64,000 nt of DNA from Atherinomorus stipes (taxonomy: Eukaryota > Chordata > Actinopteri > Atheriniformes > Atherinidae): contig JALJCO010007894.1 in assembly GCA_023101725.1 (NCBI GenBank), forward strand, positions 310,001-374,000, read 5' to 3'. The position numbers and the translations under genes were made by a program. The notes beneath the pieces were generated by a model. It was not told the origin of the DNA. It saw only the letters and a list, made by a program, of their open reading frames with translations, and searched no databases. Of the stretch, positions 44,103 to 56,381 are shown one piece after another; position 1 is the first letter of the stretch; the number at the start of each line of letters is the position of its first letter.

Positions 44103-45414
44103 CAGAAATTGTCCCGTCCAGTGGTCACATCCTGTAACTGAACCGACCTCCAGCTACTTGCGCTGTGATGTTTGTTCCTGGACTTCTAAACAACAGTCAT
44201 GCTGATGACATAAAATCTAAAATATTTGGCAGATGACATCTGATTCAGTTCATGAAATGATGATGGAAGTGAAATCTTGAAGCCTGGAGTGTTTCAGTGG
44301 AGAACTGTGAAATGGTCGGGCTACTCTCCTGTCAAAGTTGATGACATGGAAACTGTATTACAGCACATGGACAGGTTGGGAGAAACAGTTTTACTCCGGG
44401 CCCAGTGTAAAAACTGATAAGCTAGAGGTTGATTGGAGTTCAGCCCATCAACTTAGAAAACTGCTGCCCTGCTACAGCTGCCCATGTACTTTGTAATAAC
44501 CTCTGGTCATTTTTACACAATTCTGTATGATTGACTTGTAGCACAATGTTGCTGTTACTTGGAAGCTCAAAGTGATGCAAGCTACATTTCACACAGGAGG
44601 CTTGACTTCTTTCTGGAGAAAAAGAAAATACCAGAGCTGAGCCATTTTTTCTCATGCACCCCTGAAACTTTGTAGGCATGATTCAGCATGTGAGAATGCA
44701 AATATTCACAACACAGTCTCGTTTTTGAGACCAGGCACTGGTATAAAATCTGGAAAATGTCCTCATGTGGCAATAGATGATGTTTTTGCTTCATACTTGT
44801 GTTTGGCTGTGTGTTGCTTTACAGTCTTTCTTTGGTTGAAAATACTTCATAGTGTAAGTATTTATAAGTCAAAGTTAAATCATTAAGCTCAATCAGCAGC
44901 TATGTCTGCAACCGTCAGCGTGCTGCAGGACAAACACTCGTATTTCATCCATCTATGTTTTGCATCTTAATTTGTCTTGTGCGCGCTAAACTGTGTATAT
45001 ACATAATCCCCGTGTCCAAGTTATGTGGTTTTATTTTCAGCCGTGTGACACACATGAACTGAGGGACAGACTGAGCTGCTCTGAGCTAAGTTAGCTTTTG
45101 TATTATCTGCACTAATTATGGTTCTGCTGCTGTTTTTTCTGCTCTTCTTTCTTTCCTTTGTTAGTGACAGACAGAAAACTTCATTTTGGTAAACCTGCTC
45201 TGTCCTGTTTGTTCACATCGCATACAGCAGACGCTGCTGCAGCATCCATTTCATCTGGTCGATCACTGTCATTGAGTTGGTCACCTCTCGGAGATCCCTT
45301 CTGGCTGGGGAACCAGAAAGGTCCCTGATGGTCTCTGGATGAAGTTTCTATGTGTTCAGAGCCGGCGAGCAATGGACTTCGGAAAAATAACCCAACAATA
45401 ACCAAATCACTTCA
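44103..45414. other. Non-coding stretch, no gene seen
   Basis: No coding or repeat feature recognised. Minus-strand frames at 44440-44794 and 45181-45405 are unconvincing. Confidence 0.5.
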
Positions 45415-45490
45415 ACGCATGATAAAATAATGAATGATGTTAATTAATTGATAGTAACACGATAGTAACACATTAACGTGCCCAGCCCTA
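45415..45490. mobile_element. Right end of an hAT-like element (CCCAGCCCTA)
   Basis: AATTAATTGATAGTAACACG, TAACACATTAACGTG then CCCAGCCCTA resembles the end of hAT elements that begin TAGGGCTGGGCA. I did not find the matching left end, so only the end is annotated. Confidence 0.4.
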
Positions 45491-45795
45491 TTTATATTAG
45501 ATTTCTAACTGAAAGGGATCCTATTATGCGCTCCTCCCCCCATCTGAAACAATTGTGTGATATCCTAATGTAATACAAGAGTCATGGTTTGATTAAGTCC
45601 GTCCTCAGTTACAGCTTCAGCTGTCAAACACACCTCTAAGTGCGTCGCGCAGACAGCCACTGCAGCTTCATTGCTTATTGTCTCTACCGGTGTTGTGCAG
45701 GACAGCATGCTAGCAGAGTCCTCTCTGAGGCCAAACATTGTGTCAATCTCGGAAGCGCGGTGGTGCTTGTTAATCTGAAGTGACCAGCCAGTGAC
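45491..45795. other. Non-coding stretch, possible TTAA-element remnant
   Basis: CTGAAAGGGATCCTATTATG at 45510-45529 resembles the decayed start of another TTAA element family, but neither TTAA nor a second end is visible. No gene. Confidence 0.35.
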
Positions 45796-46140
45796 ATGCT
45801 GATGACAACGACCTCAACTTCAAGTAATTTAGCAATACAACAATACAACAAAACAAAATAAGTAGTTCTGTGCAGTTAGAAGTCAATTAGACTTATATTC
45901 ACGTAATATCCGATGTTAAAAAGATGGCGCTCGCTAGCCATTAGCATTTAGCCTCTCTATGACACGATGTCACGGACAGAAGCAGTTATGGTCGGCTCAT
46001 TGATTTACATAAAGTGGTGGAAAACATGAAAGATACTCCAAAACATCTAGATTGGAACTGGTTTGTGTGGTGGATTATCAGCCAGTTCAGAAGAGTGTGA
46101 TGATGCAGACGAAGATGGGGACAACAGACCTTAGACTTGG
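45796..46140 (+). mobile_element. Fragment of AGTGCTGATGAC-type TTAA element
   Basis: ATGCTGATGACAACGACCTC, AATACAACAATACAACAAAA, AAATAAGTAGTTCTG, TTATATTCACGTAA, TTTGTGTGGTGGAT and GGGGACAACAGACCTTAG match the minus strand of 61798-62169. The match stops near 46140. The inner sequence can be read as a shared frame in both copies but resembles no known protein. The TTAA at the outer end is missing. Confidence 0.7.
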
Positions 46141-46929
46141 AACTGTAAGTCAGCTCCAAGACCCTCTGACAGAGCCCGGTCCACTGGTTCAACACCAGAA
46201 TGTAAGAAACCCACACCAAGCAAACTCAGAACTGTTAAAGAGCTGCTTATATGGACAAAGACCAGCACAGTAGAAGGCTGGCAGCAGTGACGGTGGCAGC
46301 CACTGATAACTATTAGCTCACGGCTAACTTGCGGCAAATAATTAGCTTTTAAAAACAAGAAGATGACAACTTACATGGTTCCATTCGAGTTTTAAATAGT
46401 AACGTTTATAAAGATGATGACGGAGGGAAGGATGCAGCTTTGGAAGCAGCCAGAAATGTCCTGTGATGTCCAAGAAGACCCGTAAAGTCCAGAGGAGAAG
46501 CTGTCTCTGTTCACTGGACATCACAGCTTTGTGAAGCAAACACTGATGAATGAAGACTAATCCGGCAGAAGTGACGACAGTCAGATGTATTAAAGTCTCA
46601 TCATGTCCAGTAAGATGTGCAGGAGGCTCCTACAGCTAGACACCGGTAAGAGCACCTATTTTATCCCCTTCTAATGTATATAAGATCTGTAGGAAACGTA
46701 AATAAACGCCATCCTTATGAGCTTTTAAACATTAACTGGCAATACAACAGAAGGCTGAGCCGTTACTGCCCGTCTGTAAAACTGGAAAAGGAACTTAAAA
46801 ACTGCAATAAACCCATGAAAATCCATGTTGACAGAGGTGTAGAGCTTCTACCTGCTACGTCACGCCTGGTTTCTGTGAACAGCACCACAGTCTGCTCAGA
46901 TGTGCTGAAATGCAGCAATGTTTCCTAAT
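46141..46929 (+). other. Uncertain stretch with exon-like codons
   Basis: From 46604 there is MSSKMCRRLLQLDTG followed by a GGTAAGAG donor-like sequence at 46646-46653, and 46674-46928 holds an 84-codon frame (KPMKIHVDRGVELLPATSRL near its middle). I do not recognise either. The region adjoins a TTAA-element fragment and could be its decayed interior, or an orphan exon. No acceptor or downstream partner was found. Confidence 0.2.
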
Positions 46930-49900
46930 AACTAACACGCCTGTTTCTGTTACACAGATCATCATGAAGAACGTTTTGGTGTATGAAACATGGCAAAAAA
47001 TAGCAAAATAATTTCATCAGTACTAAAAAAAAAAACGGAGCATATGGGATGAAGAGTATTTGTGCAACCTTGTGTATCTAATCGATGCTGTTTTGTTAGA
47101 TTTCTTTAGGACACTGGGTCACAATGTTTTCTTTTTGGCTAAATGTGACTTTTAACCTGCTGCCGATGAGTAAGATTTGTTTTTAACATACAAATGTTGA
47201 AACTTAAAAACAACTGGAAAATACTAGTTCTTTGATTTAGGGGGAAAAATGACAGATTGAGCAGATTTTTTCCATTTTTTTGTGTTACAGTAAATATTTT
47301 GTCAATCTTTTCACTCCAACCTCCTCTGTCAGCATATAACCATGGCCTGTAATGAGATGCTGGAAAATTAAATCTGTCGGTTCATTTTATTGGAGGACAA
47401 TCTCGTAAAGAGTTTTAAAGTATTAAATTCAATAAAATAATTACAGCACAAACAGACCAGACCCACTGACTATGCCGTGGTGTTATATAAAAAACACAAA
47501 ACATCACAAGTCATTGCTGCATGAGATTATATCAGGATTTTTGGTGAAAGGGTGGAGAATGCTGACTTTTACGGTACTCTACACAGACAATGGCACAATG
47601 CCTACATTATGCTAACAGATAGCTTCTTGGTGTCAAGAAGGAATGGACAATGCTGGCACTTAATGTCCAGTATGCTGTTGAGTCGGGGTATTCTCTCAGT
47701 GCCCTGTTAAATGTGAACGGAGGCATCGCCGGAGCTGAGATAAGGAGTGAGGAATGACTGCGAGCGAGACACTACGACAGGGGGGGAAAAAGGCCAGAGA
47801 AATGCCAAGTCAGGCTTCTGTCACCGAGTGTCTCATTGTTCAATAATCAACTCCTTTCTAAGACTCTGCCAGGGCGGCTCTGAATGGATGCCAATTATCA
47901 CGCCCAACAATGTTTCTCAACAATACCTTAACAATCTGCCGTTTGTTGAAAAGCCACTAAACTCTCAGGAGTTAATTGGTTTTTAAGAAGCAATATAAAG
48001 TCCCATCTCAATAATCAGTTCTCTTTTTCCCCTCCCATCAAACAAAGCTGCTAATTGTTTTAAGAGCATTTCATGTGAAATTACCTCGAGTCTGTCTCAT
48101 AAAACGCACAGCTTGAATGTTTGGCAGGAGACAGGCGAGACGCTTTTTGGTATTCCACTCAAATTTTCCTTTAACGTTACTGTTTACACAAAGAAAGCTG
48201 GAAAAACTGATGACGGCTCTGTTTCTGAGGGAAAATGAGCTCACATGAAATATTGTTAGCTTTGATAAACATTCTTGTTCCGGTACCTTTCTTTTTACAG
48301 AAGAAAATGTAACATTTATCTCTAATATCTATATTAAAAGAAGCTCTAACATTTAAATTACTCATAATGGAAGAATACTCGAATAATTGCTACAATATAT
48401 GTTTAGTTTTGCTGAAGAAACAAACATATATTTTCCTGCCATGTATACTTATTAATCAAGTGTTACAAATTTAAAAGTTATCTCCACACTTACAGACTCA
48501 TTTCAGCTACAGAATAAGAGTAATTGAAAATTTTTAATGAAAGAATATCCTCCTGAAACTGAGACTGAATTAAAATAATAATTATTCATGATGCAAATAT
48601 ATATTCTTAGCTTACAGCTAAGGTGAACCTGACCAGGAACTACTCTACCCCGCATCACATCTGACATTTCTTACATGAGGAGAGAATGAGGGGAAAAAAG
48701 GAAAGAAAGAGAAAATGCATTTCATTTAATAAAGGAAATGAGTCTCACCAGAATTTGGGTGAGTCATTAATCTCTTATTGTGTAGGAAATTACAAATGCA
48801 GAATAGATGTCAGATCGTGATGGAAACTATAGGAGGGCAAATAGCACGCAACAATCATAAAGATGAAAATATATATATAAAAATAATTATAATTTTTTAA
48901 AAAATCTTGTCCATAAAGCACTTTTTTCTGGTGCTGTTTCTATTTCTGGAAAATTTCTAGGTATTCAAAGAGCAAAAATTTTGATTTCATACTTGATGAT
49001 TTGGTCAAAACAACAACAAAAAAACTCACTTATATACTTCACATATTTCAGGCCTTTCTGGTGAAATATACACCCAAGTACTAAATAAATCCCAAAAGAT
49101 ATATTATTTTAATTTCATCCACATTGTTTGCACAAATCAAGTTTATTTTTAGGAATAAACCTTTTGTTTTTATGTAAACTCTGAAATTTTGTCATTTTTA
49201 AGGCAAAATCTTCAGAAACAGTGGTAGTAATAGTAAAAAACTGAAATGTGTGTATTTCATTCCATTGTGTGAGCAGCTTTTTTATTTAACATTTAATATA
49301 AAAGAATAGTAGACACAAAAATAAAAACAGTTTCAAAGTTCTCGAGGATAATTTTTTTACAGTATGTTTATCAATCAGTCTCTAAAATTAAACATACCAC
49401 CTTAAATTTCTTTCTCCTTTTTAATGATCAGGCTCTGTGTGAAAACCTTTGCTTTGATAACGCAGGTTTGGACGGCGTTATCCCGAGCTGCTGACCTCTG
49501 TAACCAGCCTTGTACTGCCATAGAATATCAGCCTGGTGTTAATGCTCATCTCCACTTTAGGGTGAAGGAGGCTGCAGTTGTGATTGTGTTCTCTGACATG
49601 TGACATACAAAGGGTTAAGGAGATACAATAGCTCCATCATGTAAGGAAGGCACCGAGGCTGGCTCGGAAATAGAAAGGAAAGAAGTGGGCTGTGCATTAA
49701 TGCTCTGCACGTATTTTACATTGAAAGCCCGATTCTCCCCCCCTTGTCCTCTGTCCTTCAACAACAACAGAGCAATTACATTTGGGGTGATAATAGAAGC
49801 CCTTGCATGAGGCCAAATGCTTGCTGTAGGTGGCTTTGTGTCTGTCATGGGGCATCTTTCCTTTCCAAATCAAAGTCATCTAAAAGCTGACACACTGAAT

Positions 49901-50438
49901 ATTAATTTTCTTTGAATAATGAGCTCAAAAATCAACATTATCTCGAGTCTTAAAAGCATTAAAAGTCAAGAGCGTGTGCTGGATAATAATAATATCTGAA
50001 TATCAAATAAAGCAATGCATTTTTTTTTTTTAGTTTCCCCATTTAAAAAACAGCCAGATTTAACTGCCCCAGACTGTGGTCCTCAAAATCAATTCGTCAG
50101 ATATGAGCAGAATTAGTGCTGGATCAGACTGAATTTAGCCTGATGAAAAGGCGTCTTGTGTCGCCGCTGCAGGAGCACCGGGGCATGGAGGAGGAGGGGG
50201 GACAATAGAAAATGCATAATGCTCAGAACAGTGGGATCCCTGCTCCCTCTCCACCTGGGGACTCAGTGTGGAGGATCCCCTCTGACCACAGCCCAATTAA
50301 ATCCGGCATATACGCGTACACAACACACACACAAAAATATAAAAAACCCACACATCTCCACACGGAGTGACCCGCTTCCATCATGAATATGGATGTGCTG
50401 GAGGAATGCAAATAAACCCCAGCAAAGAGAGACACGCA
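46930..50438. other. Non-coding stretch; candidate conserved non-coding DNA
   Basis: No gene seen in 3.5 kb. 47700-48120 is a balanced block (GCCAATTATCACGCCC, GGAGTTAATTGGTTTTTAAG, GCTGCTAATTGTTTTAAGAG) that looks like an ancient enhancer. 49440-49900 and 50090-50420 are further candidates. 48360-49430 is AT-rich and featureless. Whether these are conserved needs alignment to other fish. Confidence 0.35.
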
Positions 50439-50521
50439 CACTGTAAAAAAAAAAAAAAAAAAAGTATATTTTACGGTTAACTACTGGCAGCTGTGGTTGC
50501 CAGAATTTTACTGTAAAAAAC

Positions 50522-51118
50522 TATGGTGACCATGTACAGGACATTAGATTATGGCTTCATAGAACTGTTAATGGTTAAACACAGTGTTATTTACAGAAAA
50601 TTACTATTAAAAGAATAATATATCGTAAACCAATTTACGGTAAAGTTCTGTAAAAATAACAGTAGAATGTTAGGTATTTTGCAGTAAACTACCGTAACAA
50701 ATATGGTGACCATGTATAAGACATTACGGTATGACTTTATAGCACTGTGAATTACAGGGTTGAATACAGCATTATTTACAGTAAATTACTATTAGAAGAA
50801 TGATACATCATAAACCAATTTACAGTAATGTTCTGTAAAAAAAAAACAGTAAAATGTAAACTGTTTTGCAGTTAACTACTGTAATAACTATGGTGACCAT
50901 GGATAGGACATTATACAGTATGGCTTTATAGAACTGTGAATGACAAGGTTAGTGTTATTTACAGTAAATCACTATTAAAATAATTATCATAAACCAATTT
51001 ACAGCAATGTTCTGTAAAAATAACAGTAGAATGTAAACTATTTTGCAGTAAACTACTGTAAAAATATAGTGACCATGTATAAGTAACGACTGTACTCTTT
51101 TATAGAAACTGTAAGTAC
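50522..51118 (+). repeat. Tandem array of about 180-bp units
   Basis: TATGGTGACCATG-type starts occur at 50522, 50702, 50889 and 51065 (the last TATAGTGACCATG), so unit lengths are 180, 187 and 176. Each unit repeats ATAGAACTGTGAAT-like, GTTATTTACAGTAAAT, AAACCAATTTACAG, TGTTCTGTAAAAA and TTTTGCAGTAAACTACTGTA blocks. The fourth unit is partial. TTTACAG/CTGTAAA inverted motifs occur within each unit. Confidence 0.85.
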
Positions 51119-51153
51119 ACTATTGATGCTTATTAACACAACAACAGATGACT

Positions 51154-51221
51154 GGGGTAGCGGGATTTAAACCACCAATCCTTCCATGATTGGACAACTT
51201 GCTCTACCACCTGAGCCACTG
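51154..51221 (-). repeat. tRNA-like segment (SINE-type head)
   Basis: On the minus strand it reads GTGGCTCAGGTGGTAGAGC, a D-arm with an A-box, and later GGTGGTTTAAATCCCGC, a T-arm with a B-box. The acceptor stem does not pair, so it is not a functional tRNA. It is a tRNA-derived repeat head. To its right, the minus-strand phrase TTAAAGGTACAGTATGTAAG (ending at 51353) looks like the start of a TTAA element, so the tRNA-like piece may have been carried in by it. Confidence 0.65.
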
Positions 51222-51795
51222 AATTTGGACCAGTTATGGCCACCGTACAACAGTGTTCGGGATCTGAAGTCATTTGAAAGTCAACATCTTCTCTTTATAA
51301 TACCCACCTTAACCACTAGATGTCAGTAATTCTTACATACTGTACCTTTAAAGTTATTTATCATTTCCTAACTTACGATGAAGTACAATTTGTTTTAATT
51401 TCAAACATTTTACCATATTTTAACATGCTATTTCTGTAGAAATTAAGGTGTGTTCTTACTGAATTGTTTACAGTTTTATGCCATAAATTTTAAAGTACTC
51501 ATCAGCTAAATCTGGAACTTGAACAGCACAATACCGTTAATTTTACTGTCATTACATATGTGTGACATTAGAGTATTTCCCTGTCAATTTTACCACACTT
51601 TTATATTTTCCACAGCAAAATTGTCTTTTTTTACATATTGTTACAGTAAGAGGTACAGTTCCACACCATTTCTTAGTTTACTATAATTGCATGTATCTTA
51701 TACACTGTTATAACTGTCATACTATATTTTGCAGTCTTTTACTGTTGGTATTTAATAGTTTTTTACTCTAAATTTTACAAACATTTCTTACAGTG

Positions 51796-53173
51796 CAGAA
51801 AGACGAGCAGACAGACAGTCAGCCGCACAACAAAGAGCTGTTAGGACAGGAGAACAAAGGAGCGGTCCAGGGTGAGGCTGCGTGGATGCCTTCACTTCCA
51901 CATGTCACGGCCAGAACCAGCAGCCACATATCTGCAAAACATTAGCAGTCCATTCAAATGGGAGCTTTTCCTGCTCGACGCCTCTAACCTGACTCCTAAA
52001 TGTCTTGTCATTTGGTGAGTTATAGGCTGAGAGAAGGCAGAGCTGACACCCAAGACGAATGTGGGAATAAATTAATCACTCTAATATGTTTTGTAAATAT
52101 CTACTGCTCTCAGAGAGCAGATATGCTTGTCAGTCAGAGGCGTAGAGACCCCATGAATATTAGATGAGGCAGTGGAGAAGGCTGCCCAGAGGAAACTAGT
52201 GATCCCAGCTTGAAAACACACCAGAAAAATAGCTATGTGAGAGCAGGCAGACATAAGGGAACATTCAACACTGCCTTTTCTTTCTTTTTAAACAGGCTTT
52301 AGTTTAATGCCCTGTCGTAGCTAGTTTATCTCATTAATATGGCTTTATTACAAAGAAAAAAAAATGACTGGTCTTAGATGCAAGTAACCATATAAGGGAG
52401 TGGGCGGGTGTTGCAACAGATTTTTCAAAGAGCTTGAATAGAATAAGCAATAAAACGGATGCCTTCATAGATAGTGACATTAAATGCAGGAGAAGTGCCA
52501 AGCCAGACGTGGTGTACAGGGGTCTGCTTGTAAATAATTAATCTTTGCTCTTCATGTCTTCTTGTCAGTACAGACGAGGGGCTTGTATCCTGGCAACGCG
52601 CCATGGTTCCCACATGCTGCAGGGAGAGAGAAGCCCTCAGGGGGAGACAATCTTCAGCCTGCCTGCAGCAAGCACACGATGCACATAAATACACAAAACC
52701 GCCCAGCAATCTGCTGCACAGTCACACATGTGTATGCCAGAGCTGATACTAACTAGATGTTTGTGCATGTACATGCAAATCCACACATATGTGTGCATAT
52801 GTTGGTGCGTTTGCCTCCCCACACATGCAAAATAATTTATGGTTGCATGCATGTACAAGGAGCACGCTTCAGCCAGCACAAGGGTGGAATTACCTGTACA
52901 CCAAAGAAACAAAAAACATATGCATGTTTTCAGTCATGCATACAGTATGGATGGGAGACACTTGCAAACAGACAGAGGTTCTCATTGTACACACACACAC
53001 ACACACACACGTTTCTCCCAATCAGCGACGCTTTAATTGGCACTTCCAACACCAGACATGCTTCAGTGTAATGTTTTTCTTTTTGCTGTCTTCCTTAACA
53101 GCAAACATAACAAGTTTGGAAATTAACTGCACACACACACACACATACATATGTATATGTATATATTATATAG
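51796..53173. other. Non-coding stretch with TG/CA-rich part
   Basis: No gene. 51960-52160 is balanced unique sequence. 52680-52960 is rich in CACA/CATGTACATG motifs. (CA)n runs lie at 52989-53011 and 53129-53145. Frames over 52757-53184 follow these runs and are not genes. Confidence 0.45.
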
Positions 53174-53480
53174 ATTCACAGTAAGAGGGTTGCTAGTTTG
53201 AATCTTGGCCGGGGAGGGGGTCTGAACATTTCCCGTGTATGTGTGGGTTCTCTCCGGGTTCTCCGGCTTCCTCCCACCGTCCAAAGCCATGCACGTTTGG
53301 TTAATTAGTCACTCTAAATTGCCCAAAGCAGTGAATGTGAGTGTGAATGGTTGTCTGTCTCTGTGTTGGCCCTGCGACAGACTGGAGACCTGTTCAGGTG
53401 TAGCTGCCTCTCACCTGATGATAGCTGGGATAGGCTCCAGCAACCCCCGCAACCCCGAACTGGACTAAGCGGTACAGAAG
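53174..53480 (+). repeat. tRNA-derived SINE, longer copy
   Basis: AGTTTGAATCTTGGCC is a B-box relic. The body follows: GTGTATGTGTGGGTTCTCTC, CCGGGTTCTCCGGCTTCCTC, CACTCTAAATTGCCC, GTGAATGTGAGTGTGAATGG, GGCCCTGCGACAGACTGGAG, ACCTGTTCAGGTGTA, AGCTGGGATAGGCTCCAGC, AACTGGACTAAGCGGTACAG. These blocks are typical of a very common fish SINE-like repeat. It ends in a (CA)n run. The 5' A-box part is truncated. Confidence 0.8.
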
Positions 53481-53548
53481 ACACACACACACACATATAT
53501 ATAATATACATGTATATGACCATTGTAATGCCGATATCTGCCAATATA

Positions 53549-54069
53549 TACAGTTATCTCCAATTTAAGAAAAGGCTAATTTCACAATAGTTATTCAAAT
53601 AACCGTAAACTTAAGAAAGTAATAATAAATAAAAATGCCCAAAATTACAATTTAGTGAAACAAGTAATTGATTTTGCATTGTAGTTGAAAGGAATTTCTC
53701 TAAAAAACAAAACCAAAACCAAAAAACTGCCCCAGACTCATTAGAGCATCCCATGAACAGAGGACCAAAATACCTGTAAACAGGTGCAGAAGTCTTTTTG
53801 AACATTAGAGAAAACACCCGATTGCAGTGATTGCCTGAAAGTGTTGCTCGACAAAATTTTAGCTTTGGAGCCCCATCATGGTTGTTTACTTGTTATATTT
53901 TTTGTGTGCTTGGTTTAATATTTCTTTCAAATCACAATTCAAAATCAATGACATGATTTTCATAGAATTTTTTATTTATTATAACTTTTGTCAATTTCAT
54001 CTTATTTCACTGACAGCTGATTTTTCCCTCTTTAATTGGAGAGAATGAGTAATTTTGAGGACAACTGTA
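53549..54069 (+). mobile_element. TA-flanked mariner-type MITE, copy 4 (most complete)
   Basis: It starts TACAGTTATCTCCAATTTAA (a short deletion in the left terminal repeat relative to 2629) and ends GAGTAATTTTGAGGACAACTGTA. About 521 bp. Both ends carry TA. It shows the uninterrupted sequence (CATAGAATTTTTTATTTATT near 53964) at the site where copy 2 holds the hAT-like insertion. No coding capacity. Confidence 0.8.
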
Positions 54070-56381
54070 CATATATATGTATATACACACACACACACAT
54101 GCATACATATAAAGTATATAAAACCAAGATTTACTCTTGGTTTTGTCATTTTCCAATTTCTAAAATGCTTATAATATTTTGTTTATTATTGCACCTATTT
54201 TTAGCTGATATGAATGTGGAGTGGGCACAAAGCAGCTTTTCTACTACTCATTTCAGCACATTAATCTAAATTTGGATTTTGTTAAAGACCTGATTACTTG
54301 TGCAGAAAGTCCTCAGACCCAGCTTCTAAATTTAAGATGATTTTTTAAAAAATCAGTAAGCATACATTCACACCATTTTAAAAAATTTAAATCCTTGTTC
54401 ATTTGCTTGGAAAGTCCACTTTGTTTGGGAAATTGTAAATGGACTGATTCACATGAAGAATCGAACTCAGGTTTGCCTATGAGTGCAGGTTGTGTTTTCA
54501 AGTGCACCAAATGCAGAATATGGACAGTAAAGCAAAGCGCTTTGCGGGTTCAGTGCAGGCACAGTGAGAACAAAATCACCTCTGGCTGAGAGAGATGGCT
54601 CGCAGTCAGATACAGTAAAAGTTCTAATGGAAATGATCAACAGAAGACCGCTGGGGTCTGATCCAGCTCTTTGTGTGCTCTCTTAAATTTTGGATAAAGC
54701 CTCATTGATAAACTACAACAAAGGTGTACTTCGAGTGTAATGCGTTTTGTGCAATATGATTATGTTCTGCTGTGTTTAAACACTGCTAATTATTGGTGAT
54801 TATTCCTGCCTTCAACATGAAAAATCTCCACCCAGGCCAGTGATTTGTACATTAATGCCATAATGATCCTGGAAATTGGGCACATTAGCACATATCTGCT
54901 AAAAGCATGTGATACCCATTTTTCATCCCATTTGCCAGAAGAGCATTCTGCTACGAAGTACAATTAGTTTAGCAATTTCAGGGGGGGGAAAGAAACGAAA
55001 AGAAAAAAAAATCATGCACAATAATTACAGAACAATTTCAGACTGTTTAGCAGGTCACATTTAATTTTTTCCTTCAATCTGTTCCAAAACTGCAGGATTT
55101 AAAGGTTTCAAATAAAAGAATATTATTCAAAAAGCTTGAAAATCTCCAATAAGAAAACACTCAAGCTCAGCTAAAAAAAATATAGTCAAATCTAGAAGCT
55201 TTATTTTTGTAGGGTGACAATGTAGATTCATCGCAGTATTATGTGTTTGCTCTCATTCACCAGCTAAATGTGTGTGTGTGAATGTGTGTGTTCATGCCTT
55301 CAGCCCGCTACCTGCTTTAGAGCTGACGAAGGCCTTCCCTCTTCGGTGGGTCAGACTAATTATTATTCTAATGGCCTCTCAGTCAGATGCAAATAGCTCT
55401 AATGGCAAAGCTACAGTAGAGTTGGGGGAGGTAGTGGTGTGTGCCTACGTGCGGGTGAGTGTGTTTGTGTATGTGGGAGGGGGTGGGGTTGCTGGTAGGG
55501 CATGTTGGGGGAAGAGAGAGGAAAGATGGAAGTGCACAAAATTAAATTAGCATTTTTGTAAGAGAAATATTCTGCTTTGCATGAGGAGGGGGTTGCTGCA
55601 GGAATACGCAGGGTTCCTCTGGATCTACTTAACTTCATATTTTTCAGAGCCTCAGGCAGCTTAAATATGTATATTAAGAAACATATGGTATAAAAATCCT
55701 ATAACATGATGTAATTGCTAGATTTCTGCCCACCCCCTCCATTTTCTTTTCCTACATGCACAAAGGGTGAAAGTGTTTTGTGAAAAACAATCCTGATATT
55801 CTGTGTAACAGAAAATCTAACATGGACTGCAGGAAATGCTCGGAAACACTTTGAGCAGATCCACGTTTATTTTCAAACCTGGGTTGACCCTCTTTACAAT
55901 CGGCATTGGGCTCCTTTCCCACTGGCGAAAAACAGCCAGATGTGATTCCCACAGGCAAGCTGCATGGCCTTAGCCCCCACCGCTGCGTTTCTAGTGGGTT
56001 TGCGTAAATAGCTGCGTTTCTGTTACACGTGGAATTTCGCTAAACCTAAATATCGCAATTAAAAGGTGGTAATGGAAACACCTAGCTTAAAAAAAAAAAA
56101 AAAAAAACCCTCTCAAATATTGCGAAAAAGTTTTTATGCTCTCATGAGGTGTTTCAATAAGTGCAATGGAAACAATATTTTCACATTTACACGCCATTAG
56201 GTGTGACATGGGGGAGTAAAACCAGTTATTCCTTCTTAACTATTATTTTTATGATCATTTACAAGCATTAACTCTGGAATCGGAGTGGGGGGAAGTTTTA
56301 ACAGTCACATGTAAGCCTATATGAAAAATCCCAAAATTGCCATAACTCAGCAAGCTGAGTTCATTTTGTACAATATGCAGA
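54070..56381. other. Non-coding stretch; candidate conserved non-coding DNA
   Basis: No gene seen. 54770-54980 (GCTAATTATTGGTGATTATT, CATTAATGCCATAATGATCC) and 55300-55420 (GACTAATTATTATTCTAATG, CAGATGCAAATAGCTCTAAT, the latter with an ATGCAAAT octamer) look like developmental enhancers. 55430-55500 is GT-rich. 55990-56230 has GTTTCTGTTAC/GTAATGGAAACACC motifs of an old fish MITE with an internal A run. Confidence 0.4.

Larger units (their letters stand above)
50439..51795. mobile_element. Inverted-repeat element (CACTGTAAA ends) with internal tandem units
   Basis: The element starts CACTGTAAAAA and ends TTTCTTACAGTG, an 8-9-bp inverted terminus. TTTTACGGT/TACCGTAAA-like motifs recur throughout. 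50522-51118 consists of a tandem array, and a tRNA-like segment with a TTAA-type end sits at 51154-51353. A truncated relative lies at 16255-16420. No transposase. The target duplication could not be read confidently, so the superfamily is open (hAT is plausible). Confidence 0.65.

Noticed and set aside
43670..44205. Long open frames through the GGAT array (DGWM-type and HPSI-type repeats)
   Set aside because: They follow the 4-bp repeat in every frame and end with it; tetranucleotide arrays without stops always do this.
47000..47022. TTTCATCAGTACT as the missing right end of the 45796 TTAA element
   Set aside because: Only about ten bases resemble the terminus and the inner inverted-repeat sequence does not follow.
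51154..51221. Functional tRNA gene on the minus strand
   Set aside because: A and B boxes are present but the acceptor and anticodon stems do not pair; it is a tRNA-derived repeat.
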